Source: a bacterium
GTDB taxonomy: Bacteria; Krumholzibacteriota; Krumholzibacteriia; Krumholzibacteriales; Krumholzibacteriaceae
Direction: 5' to 3'
Length of the DNA stretch: 51,390 bases
Assembly: GCA_020350885.1 (NCBI GenBank)
Contig: CP070727.1
Span: 2,155,136-2,206,525, forward strand
Below the pieces are notes generated by a model. It did no database searches. It was not told the DNA's origin and saw only the letters and a program-made list of their open reading frames with translations. Each line of letters begins with the position of its first letter. Position 1 is the first letter of the stretch. Shown piece by piece: positions 34,364 to 41,314 of the stretch. The translations under genes were made by a program, and so were the position numbers.

Positions 34364-35233
34364 TTACAACAACGGTCTCGGACAGCAGTGAGCCACCAGG
34401 TGGGGGAGATTCTCTGTGAAGAGTGCCGCATGCCGGTCGATGGTTTCGGCGCGCTTCTCGACTATTTCCTTTCCCGCATCGGTAAGTACGAATACCGGTA
34501 TGCTCACGCCGATCTGTACTATGGCCTTTGGACCGACTATCTCCCACACGGCCTTCGATGCACACGCCCACACCATGTCGGCATGTTCTACCATCGATTC
34601 GGCACCACCGGCCTCGACGCCGGTGTTACAGATCATCAGAACGACGAGCGTGCCGCCGTTCTGCCTCTCCACCCGCCTTAATTCCGGGAGCAGAGCAGCA
34701 TGTCTTCCCGCTACGGTAACGGCAACCCTCTTGAAACCGTGCTCGAATGCCTTTCGCACTCCCTCGAGCTGATCGATGCCGGCATCGACAGGATCGATGA
34801 CGATGCCACCCGCATTGTTGATTCTTTCTATGACCTCGGCTATCGGCGAGGTTTCAATGAGCCCACCCATCCATTCCCCGATCCCTTGGATCAGCCGGGG
34901 GGTCGTGGCGATAACGGTCCCCGCACCATCGCAGGCAAGGACGGCGCAGTCGATGATATCGTGAGTCCTCGCGCACATGAGCATCTCGGATGCACCGTAG
35001 GGGACCAGATCAGTATCGGACTCTACGATTCGATCCTTCGTAAACATGCCGACCTTAACGATCTTGTATCGGACGATCTCCTTGATGAATTCCTTCGTGT
35101 GAATGGTATCCCTTCCATACACCTTCTTCTTCAAGGGGCACCATTGGACGAGAGGTTCGGTCGCATCGACCACTTCGCCGTTCTCGACGGTCACCTCTCC
35201 CCCCGCATGTCTCATGATATGTCTATCGGTCAT
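34364..35233 (-). CDS. DUF2099 family protein ('methanogenesis marker 8'-like)
   Basis: About 289 residues. I recognise the family pattern: HIMRHAGGEVTVENGEVV, then PLVQWCPLKKK, GASEMLMCA, AVLACDGAGTVIAT, QGIGEWMGGLIETSPI, DQLEGVRKAFEHGFKRVAVTV, WACASKAVWEIVG and VFVLTDAGKEIVE. These proteins were named from methanogens, where their function is unknown; bacterial members exist. An in-frame ATG at 35290 would add 19 residues, but the ATG at 35233 has GGAG 8 nt upstream and begins where the family begins. Gene order TauE-DUF364-DUF2099, with overlapping or close genes, suggests one pathway. Confidence 0.72.
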   Translation of the reverse strand: MTDRHIMRHAGGEVTVENGEVVDATEPLVQWCPLKKKVYGRDTIHTKEFIKEIVRYKIVKVGMFTKDRIVESDTDLVPYGASEMLMCARTHDIIDCAVLACDGAGTVIATTPRLIQGIGEWMGGLIETSPIAEVIERINNAGGIVIDPVDAGIDQLEGVRKAFEHGFKRVAVTVAGRHAALLPELRRVERQNGGTLVVLMICNTGVEAGGAESMVEHADMVWACASKAVWEIVGPKAIVQIGVSIPVFVLTDAGKEIVEKRAETIDRHAALFTENLPHLVAHCCPRPLL

Positions 35234-35305
35234 CAGATGATCTCCGTTTGCTATCTCATGGGAGCCCTTCGGCCGTTCGAGGGCCGCCATTTACCTGTAG
35301 CTGAA

Positions 35306-36079
35306 TCACCGATCCCTGCCGTAGGGGCACATCCTGTTCAATCCCTGCAGGTGACAGACGCCCGATCCAGTTACACCGTATACGAGGTAATCCTTCCCGA
35401 GCTTTCCGATTGCTTGCATGATGGCATCGAATGTGCCGTTGACCAGGGTGGTGCCCGTGATGACAACGAAGTCGGACCGTTCGATCAGTGTGTCCGTCTC
35501 ATCCCGCCCATCCACGATCGTAACGCCGTACTTTTTCTTGCCGACATTGTCCCGGTTGAGATCGCTGACCGTGACGTTCTCTTCACCGAAGGTCGAGATC
35601 AGGGCCTCGGCGATGGCCGGATTCAGGCCTATCAGTCCCACCTTGACCCCACTCCGCTTCTCCCACACGAAACCCGCGATCTCTTTGGCGCACTTCTCGG
35701 GATCCTCGTTCTTGCAGTGGACGGTGCCCTCTATTTCCTCCAGGTGCCTCAACATCGCATTCAGCACTGCGATGAAGACACCTCTGTTCTGATTCGTTGT
35801 CAGTGGAAGCTCCAATACATCCCGCATCGTACCGCTGAAGTTACGCGGCGAATCCGTGAAGGCGTGACCCTTGGCACCGAGGACATCCGCCTCGATTACC
35901 CGTTCCTTCCCTTCGATGATGGGGAAATCCTGCCGCTGCGGACTCCCGATGGCTTCTTCGGGTGTCAGGGGCCTGACCGTGACTGATACGTGCACATCGA
36001 GCAGGCGCTTTGCATTCAGTATCTCCTCGAATTTGTGCTTCGATTCTTCGATGACCGTGGGGGAGGCTGCATTCATCAT
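35306..36079 (-). CDS. DUF364/DUF4213 family protein (putative metal-chelation domain)
   Basis: 257 residues. The C-terminal half has the DUF364 pattern: VKVGLIGLNPAIAEAL, VTVSDLNRDNVG, SDFVVITGTTLVNGTFDAIM, and a tail with GSGVCHLQGLNRMCPYGR holding two Cys and one His. The N-terminal half is a DUF4213-like enolase-N-type domain. The family is thought to bind heavy metals, without a proven reaction. The ATG overlaps the permease stop (ATGA), so translation is coupled. A long upstream extension in the same frame is antisense-like sequence inside the permease gene and not part of the protein. Confidence 0.78.
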   Translation of the reverse strand: MMNAASPTVIEESKHKFEEILNAKRLLDVHVSVTVRPLTPEEAIGSPQRQDFPIIEGKERVIEADVLGAKGHAFTDSPRNFSGTMRDVLELPLTTNQNRGVFIAVLNAMLRHLEEIEGTVHCKNEDPEKCAKEIAGFVWEKRSGVKVGLIGLNPAIAEALISTFGEENVTVSDLNRDNVGKKKYGVTIVDGRDETDTLIERSDFVVITGTTLVNGTFDAIMQAIGKLGKDYLVYGVTGSGVCHLQGLNRMCPYGRDR

Positions 36080-36864
36080 ACCGTGACTCCGAAGTAGGAA
36101 AGTATGAACTTCAGGGAAACGTAGGTGAATACGATCCCGAATATCAGTTTCAATGCCGTCGATGGAAATTGTTTGTTCAACCGTGCACCGATGTTCGAGC
36201 CGATAAGGGTTCCGAGGCAGATCGGAACGGCTGTTTCCAATACCACGTAATCCTGGGAAACCTTCAGGAGCGAGCTGCAAAAGGCGTTGGCGGCGAAGCA
36301 GGCCAGTGAGGATCCCATCGCCACTTTGACGGAGGTGTTGAAGAGAAATGTAAATGCAGGCACCAGGATGGCACCCGTGCCGATCCCCATGAGACCGGGG
36401 AGGATGCCGGCGGCTCCACCGAGAATCACCTTCTTCCACCAGGATCCGTGTATTGCATCCGTATATATATCCCGGAGCTTCTCCTTGCGCTGCCATGGTA
36501 GCCCTTCGAGGATCATGCGGGCGGAAATAAAGGCAAACACCATGCCTACGCCGAGATCTATCCACCGCTCCCGGCTGGTGAGATAGAGGAATCCGAGTGA
36601 GAAGATAACCGTCGATACCGCTCCGGCTATGATCAATGGAAGGATCGACCTGATGTTTATATGCCCGAGTTTGTAATGCCGGTAACTCCCCCCCAGTGTG
36701 GTGAAGAAAACCGCCACTATGCATGTTCCTGCGGCGAGGGCCGGGGGGAGGCCGAGACCAAACCGAAGAACGGGGAAGATGATGATCCCTCCCCCGATGC
36801 CCAGCATACCACCGAGCGTTCCCGCCAGGATCCCCGCAAGCAGTATCAATGCGAATTCCAGCAT
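36076..36864 (-). CDS. TauE/SafE-type membrane permease
   Basis: 262 residues, about 8 membrane helices in two repeats. Signatures are GILAGTLGGMLGIGGGIIIFPVL at the start of repeat one and GAAGILPGLMGIGTGAILVPAF at the start of repeat two, the paired Gly-rich motifs of the family. Known members export or import sulfite, sulfoacetate or related anions; the substrate here is unknown. It is coupled to the DUF364 and DUF2099 genes, so it may move a compound made or used by them. Confidence 0.9.
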   Translation of the reverse strand: MLEFALILLAGILAGTLGGMLGIGGGIIIFPVLRFGLGLPPALAAGTCIVAVFFTTLGGSYRHYKLGHINIRSILPLIIAGAVSTVIFSLGFLYLTSRERWIDLGVGMVFAFISARMILEGLPWQRKEKLRDIYTDAIHGSWWKKVILGGAAGILPGLMGIGTGAILVPAFTFLFNTSVKVAMGSSLACFAANAFCSSLLKVSQDYVVLETAVPICLGTLIGSNIGARLNKQFPSTALKLIFGIVFTYVSLKFILSYFGVTV

Positions 36865-36941
36865 ATAAGATACGACTCGATCAATTACCGAATAGCACCC
36901 CGGTGAGTGTTTGAAAAAAACCCATCCCCACGCGGCCCTCG

Positions 36942-37568
36942 TTACCTGACGAACATGTTATGTCTCTTTTCGTCCTCGATGGTCGTCACGGGGCCGTGTC
37001 CCGTGTACACAACGGTACTATCGGGGAGGGTGTATAATCTCTCCCTGATCGATCCGGCAAGAGCCGCCATGGAACCTCCCTCGAAGTCGGTTCTTCCGAT
37101 CGATCCCTGAAAGAGCGTATCACCGGAGAACAGTACGTTCTCCTTCTCGATGTAAATGGATATCCCTCCCGGAGAGTGGCCCGGTGTGTGGACGATCTTG
37201 AGTTCGAGCTGGCCGACCTTCAGAATATCCCCGTCATCTATATATCCATCCGGATCGGGCACCTGCTCTATCACGATGCCCCAATTCATCGCAGATCGCT
37301 TGGAGCGCTGGACGAGCATGAGATCATCGCGGTGAAGCAGGAAATCGGCGTCGAGCTTTCTCTTCAATTCTGTTACACCGGCGTTGTGATCGAAGTGCCC
37401 GTGGGTGGCGATAATAAACCGGATCTCCAGTCCGGTCTCCTTGACTACCTCCAGTATCTTTCCCGCATTATCCCCAGGATCGATGATCGCTCCCTCCCTG
37501 CTCTCCTCGTCACCAATGATGTAACAATTGGCTGCGACAGGCCCGACAACGAGACCTTTCACTATCAT
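36942..37568 (-). CDS. Metallo-beta-lactamase-fold hydrolase, glyoxalase II-like (YcbL type)
   Basis: 208 residues: PVAANCYIIGDEES at the N-terminus, metal motif THGHFDHNAG at about 55-64, PGHSPGGISIY, SGDTLFQGSIGRTDF, and the last metal His in YTGHGPVT. Short members hydrolyse thioesters. It follows the BamA-type gene by 30 nt, so it could act on a CoA- or glutathione-type thioester or as a housekeeping detoxifier. Confidence 0.9.
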   Translation of the reverse strand: MIVKGLVVGPVAANCYIIGDEESREGAIIDPGDNAGKILEVVKETGLEIRFIIATHGHFDHNAGVTELKRKLDADFLLHRDDLMLVQRSKRSAMNWGIVIEQVPDPDGYIDDGDILKVGQLELKIVHTPGHSPGGISIYIEKENVLFSGDTLFQGSIGRTDFEGGSMAALAGSIRERLYTLPDSTVVYTGHGPVTTIEDEKRHNMFVR

Positions 37569-37598
37569 GTTGCATGTCCTCTTGTTGAAGAAAGGTAC

Positions 37599-38732
37599 CT
37601 ATTTCTTCGGTTTCCCGAGCACGGCCTCGAACAGCTCGTCGTCGACCCTCTTGCCCTCGGCCAGGAGCTGGCGGTACTTGATGAAGTCGACCGTATCCTG
37701 CTCCGTGATCTTCTTCGTGTTGAAGGCGGTAAACCCGAGGAACGCCTCGCTGTTCATGTTGGTCGCAAGCCAGTGACGGTAGGCCTGCTTGCCGAGATCC
37801 CAGAAGAACTTCTTCTTCTGCCTGACCGAGTCGATCGACATCTGGAGGCAGTGGGGGAAGAGGTTTGTGAATGTCCACAGGATGCCGTCCACCTCACGAT
37901 CGAGAAGCTCGAAATCGGTGGCGGCTTCCTTTACGAGTGTCCGCGCCTTCTTGCCCTCGTCGCCCGTCTTGAAATCGCCGTAGACGATCACGCCGTCGGA
38001 GATATACGCATCCGTTATGACCTGCGGGTTGCGCAGCCATGTGCCGTCCTGCTTGATGACGGGCACGGCCTTCGTGATCAGCCCGAGCCGCTGCGCCTTG
38101 TATGCGCTCCACAGCTCGCACGAGATGCAGTTCCACATGGCAAGCTCCATCGGCAGCATCCAGGGGAGGAAGTCGGACGAGCCGCCCACGGGTGCCGAGC
38201 CGTGCCGGGGACCTGCCTGGCCGAACAGCGCAAGATCGGATGCGATCGCCAGGTCGCAGGCCATGCCGATCTCCTGGCCGCCGGCCACGCGCATGCCGTT
38301 CACCCGGCAGATCACCGGCTTCTTGCAGTTCAGGATGCTGTCCACCATGCCGTTGAAGAGATCCATGTAGAGGGCATACTCGGTCGGTTTGAGCGAGTAG
38401 TACTCGGCATACTCCTTTGTGTTTCCACCCGTGCAGAATGCCCGATCCCCCTCCGCCGTGAAGACGACGGCCACCACACGGCGGTCCATGCTCGCTTTGT
38501 GAAAGCCTGCGATCACACCCTTGACCATACCGGTGGTGTAGGAATTGTACTGTTTGGGATTGTTGAGTATCACCCATGCGGAAAAGAGGTCATCGATCGT
38601 TTTACCCGTCTTTGGATTGACGATCGGCTTGAGCTCATACTTGATCCCCGGAGCCTCATCACTGAAGTGCTCATCACCCCAGAGATCGTGATCCTTCACA
38701 CCTTCTTCTCTCGGTAACCAATCAAGACTCAT
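37599..38732 (-). CDS. bamA: 6-oxocyclohex-1-ene-1-carbonyl-CoA hydrolase (BamA/Oah)
   Basis: 377 residues, the exact length of known Oah/BamA. Strongly diagnostic stretches include NNPKQYNSYTTGMVKGVIAG, GDRAFCTGGNTKEYAEYYS, CRVNGMRVAGGQEIGMACDL, FGQAGPRHGSAPVGGSSDF, IRQKKKFFWD-like VRQKKKFFWD and AFLGFTAFNTKKIT. It is a crotonase-fold enzyme that opens the alicyclic ring in anaerobic benzoyl-CoA breakdown and is used as a marker for anaerobic aromatic degradation. No other benzoyl-CoA pathway gene is visible here. AAGGAG lies 7 nt before the ATG; a good promoter lies about 130 nt upstream. Confidence 0.93.
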   Translation of the reverse strand: MSLDWLPREEGVKDHDLWGDEHFSDEAPGIKYELKPIVNPKTGKTIDDLFSAWVILNNPKQYNSYTTGMVKGVIAGFHKASMDRRVVAVVFTAEGDRAFCTGGNTKEYAEYYSLKPTEYALYMDLFNGMVDSILNCKKPVICRVNGMRVAGGQEIGMACDLAIASDLALFGQAGPRHGSAPVGGSSDFLPWMLPMELAMWNCISCELWSAYKAQRLGLITKAVPVIKQDGTWLRNPQVITDAYISDGVIVYGDFKTGDEGKKARTLVKEAATDFELLDREVDGILWTFTNLFPHCLQMSIDSVRQKKKFFWDLGKQAYRHWLATNMNSEAFLGFTAFNTKKITEQDTVDFIKYRQLLAEGKRVDDELFEAVLGKPKK

Positions 38733-38789
38733 CTGCCTTCTCCTTTTCCGGCTGGAATTCCCGTTGCCCGGTATCTGCGTCTTGGCGTC

Positions 38790-38806
38790 CCGTTACCAGG
38801 TAACGG
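38790..38806. promoter_or_regulatory. Perfect palindrome in the bamA leader, candidate operator
   Basis: CCGTTACC-A-GGTAACGG: 8-bp arms around one central base, 58 nt before the bamA start and downstream of its predicted promoter. The near-perfect dyad without T-run suits a dimeric regulator better than a terminator. No regulator gene is adjacent. Confidence 0.45.
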
Positions 38807-38857
38807 TATGCCGGCTTCGCCGTATTCCGGTGGAATCTATCTATCAACTTCAAGGCA

Positions 38858-38886
38858 AGTGTATGGGAATTAGAGGGTTTGGTCAA
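38858..38886 (-). promoter_or_regulatory. Sigma-70-type promoter of the bamA operon
   Basis: On the minus strand: -35 TTGACC (38886-38881), 17-nt spacer, -10 TACACT (38863-38858). Predicted leader about 118 nt, containing the palindrome at 38790-38806. Confidence 0.55.
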
Positions 38887-39000
38887 GACCTAAGCCCGGC
38901 GATAACCGTGAATAGGCCAACTATATGGTAATCCTCAACTCACGCCCCGGTGGGTGAGACTCTGAACCAGGATTGGGTGCGCTGAATCCCATTAACGGAT

Positions 39001-40230
39001 TTACTTGAGCAGCACCATCTTCTTCGTCTTCGCGAAATCCCCTGTAACCAGCCTGTAGAAGTACACACCGTTGGAGACCGGATGACCGTTATCGTTGAGA
39101 CCATTCCACATTACGGTGAATCCCTCCGGTCGCGGTGTTTGGATCTCGTCCACCAGCGTCTTAACCAGCTGTCCGGCTACATTGTAGATTCTCAGTGACA
39201 CACGGGTGCGTTTCTCTATCCCATATCGTATGGTTGTCACCGGGTTGAAGGGATTCGGGAAGCTGTTGTCGAGATAGGCACGAGCAAATTTTGGAATATC
39301 CTCGTGAATTCCCACGATTCCGCCCTCCCACACCAGTGTCGGGTCAGGGTCTCGATCAATCCCCGTGGGCCACCAGAACACCGGCATATCGCCCGGTGTC
39401 ACCGGCCCGTTTCCGGTTACCATGTCGAGTCCGGTCTCGAGGCCGAGGAGATCGTTAAGCTCGAGGATAATACTACCGGTTGGAACGTCTGCGAGGTAGA
39501 GAGTTGCCGGTAACGCCCCGACTCCCGCCGTGGCTATAGCCATGACGCGGTCCCCCGGAAGTCCCGCTGTGAGCTCGAACCGCAGGCGTGCATCCCCGCC
39601 ACCGGGCTCCTCTTCCGGAACACAGAGGTAGAGCTCACCGGGCTCCGTCTTATCGATCAACCCGAGATCGACATCCCAATAGAACCGGCTCATTCTCAGA
39701 GGATCGTTGACCGTCTCGAAGGAGTATCCCACTAAGAGAGTGGGTGGAGCGGTGAAGACGACGATGTCCGCATCCGATGCATTGTCCGTTCCGATCGGCA
39801 CGATGAGGGCCGGGGGCTCCACGGGGGCGACAATCGGATCCACCGACCTTTGGTAACCAAGGAAATTGGCACCGAAATACGAATCGGCTGCAACTCCATC
39901 CGGATGCATGATCACGATACCGGGATCAAACCCGGTGCCGTCATATTCCAGGGGAACCGCAAAGGCGAAAGTAGTCCACCGAATCAAATCGACCCCGATC
40001 TCATAGCCGAGGATAGTAAGTCCCGGATTTACTCCAGGATCCTCCGCCCATGCCAAGAGCTCACCGGTCTCGATATCCACGATATAGAGATCTGCGTCAC
40101 TGCCGTCATCGTTTTCGATCGGTACGGCCACGCGGTATGGTGGGTCCATCGGATCGAGGTCGCACATCACCAGCAGATCCACGCCCGCCTCATATCCTGT
40201 GATCGCCGCGAATGAGGTTCCATTGTCCAC
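39001..40230 (-). CDS. Exported repeat protein with FlgD-like sorting domain, 3' part after an in-frame amber codon
   Basis: 409 codons in the same frame as the upstream part (41232-40231), separated from it by a single TAG. It carries further copies of the repeat with GYEAGVD, GYEIGVD and GYQRSVD, each followed by a VP-containing strand and often SDAD. The last about 90 residues are a FlgD-like Ig domain (SFPNPFNPVTTIRYGIEK, YNVAGQLVKTLVD, SNGVYFYRLVTGDF, KKMVLLK), the usual C-terminal sorting signal of type IX-like secretion. It has no signal peptide of its own and its possible GTG start has no Shine-Dalgarno box, so it is not an independent gene. Confidence 0.8.
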   Translation of the reverse strand: MDNGTSFAAITGYEAGVDLLVMCDLDPMDPPYRVAVPIENDDGSDADLYIVDIETGELLAWAEDPGVNPGLTILGYEIGVDLIRWTTFAFAVPLEYDGTGFDPGIVIMHPDGVAADSYFGANFLGYQRSVDPIVAPVEPPALIVPIGTDNASDADIVVFTAPPTLLVGYSFETVNDPLRMSRFYWDVDLGLIDKTEPGELYLCVPEEEPGGGDARLRFELTAGLPGDRVMAIATAGVGALPATLYLADVPTGSIILELNDLLGLETGLDMVTGNGPVTPGDMPVFWWPTGIDRDPDPTLVWEGGIVGIHEDIPKFARAYLDNSFPNPFNPVTTIRYGIEKRTRVSLRIYNVAGQLVKTLVDEIQTPRPEGFTVMWNGLNDNGHPVSNGVYFYRLVTGDFAKTKKMVLLK

Positions 40231-41232
40231 CTAGAAGACCCACAGCGCGAAGCCGTCCTGATCGATCTTGTAGAGATCGCCGATATCACCACTATCCTCG
40301 ACCGGGATGAGAATATGCCGATCCATACCGCACTGGCCCGGATCGAGAAGAACGATGTCCACGTCGCACTCATATCCCGGAAAGGCAAGGGGTCTCGGTC
40401 CAGCAGCATTTAAATCCTTAACACTTATATGTGGATCTAAGAATTCGGGAGGCACGTCTGGTGGAATCACGACCATGTCGGATTCGAAATCGAGAAGGAA
40501 AAGATCGCTCCCGGCAGGCGTTATCACTGGTAACGCCAGCCGCAATCTATCCCCAGCCTCGTAGCTAACCGGATCCATTCCATCTGCCAAATTGGGCAGC
40601 CAGGGAGCGGCCTCGCACGAATCGCACGGTCCCACCCGTCCGTCGGTTGAAAGGAGGCGGCAGCTCCCCCAGTCGCCATCCCCGTTACTGACATCTATGG
40701 CAAGTACCCCGCGTACCGATTGGTTCTCGCTTTCCAAGGGGAAGAAGGCGATAGAACCCTCGTATGCATCCCATAAACCGTCCACGTCCTCACGGAAACC
40801 GAGGTCGCCGAGATCGATGTCTACCCTATCGATCACTGTACCGAGGTGGTCGGTAAGGAGCAAGATGACCATAGCCCGTGCCCCGTTCTCCTTTTCCACC
40901 GGTAGCATGATCAAATAATCTCCGGTTTCCATCTGCTTGATTATCGGATCGACTCCGTTTTCGTAACCGAGACTGTCAATGAGATCCTCCTCGAAAAGGA
41001 TCCCCAACGGTTCTCCGGTGGCGGGATCCAGATCGATGATCTTCACACGGCCTCGGGATCCGTCTTCACTTTCTTCGGGAACGACCATGAACTCACGATT
41101 CGGCGACACCACGATGTCAACATCATCCTCGAATCCCAGAAGATCGGGAATAAAGATAGTAAGCGCAGTTGTAGTTGCAGTGACTGCCATGATAATTGAG
41201 ATCGATACCAGCACCGACAAGAAGTATTTCAT
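40231..41232 (-). CDS. Exported repeat protein, 5' part ending at an in-frame amber codon
   Basis: 333 residues. Signal peptide at the N-terminus (FLSVLVSISIIMAVTATTTAL). From residue about 30 there are repeats starting with GFEDDVD, GYENGVD, GFREDVD and GYECDVD, spaced about 55-100 residues, each followed by a strand with VPxE and acidic turns. No sorting domain is present in this half; it lies in frame after the TAG at 40233-40231. The repeat pattern continues across the TAG, so the two halves are one gene of 743 codons. AGGGAGG lies 4 nt before the ATG. The repeat suggests a beta-propeller-like surface protein of unknown role. Confidence 0.82.
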   Translation of the reverse strand: MKYFLSVLVSISIIMAVTATTTALTIFIPDLLGFEDDVDIVVSPNREFMVVPEESEDGSRGRVKIIDLDPATGEPLGILFEEDLIDSLGYENGVDPIIKQMETGDYLIMLPVEKENGARAMVILLLTDHLGTVIDRVDIDLGDLGFREDVDGLWDAYEGSIAFFPLESENQSVRGVLAIDVSNGDGDWGSCRLLSTDGRVGPCDSCEAAPWLPNLADGMDPVSYEAGDRLRLALPVITPAGSDLFLLDFESDMVVIPPDVPPEFLDPHISVKDLNAAGPRPLAFPGYECDVDIVLLDPGQCGMDRHILIPVEDSGDIGDLYKIDQDGFALWVF

Positions 41233-41314
41233 GATAACCTCCCTTTTATTTGTCCAGCGTACCGGTGGTGCGCCGGTGTTCCCTTGCTTGTTCTCTAAGC
41301 GTTATAACGATACA

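Noticed and set aside
34700..35986. 428-codon plus-strand frame across the DUF2099 and DUF364 genes
   Set aside because: Antisense shadow; spans two genes and their junction.
36080..36724. N-terminal extension of the DUF364 gene
   Set aside because: Lies within the TauE/SafE gene in another frame; the ATG at 36079 is coupled to the permease stop.
37176..38717. 513-codon plus-strand frame across the MBL and bamA genes
   Set aside because: Runs antisense through two clearly real genes and has no conserved features.
40231..40233. Stop-codon reassignment (TAG as sense codon)
   Set aside because: TAG ends several intact genes in the window, such as carB and moaA, and only one in-frame TAG was found.
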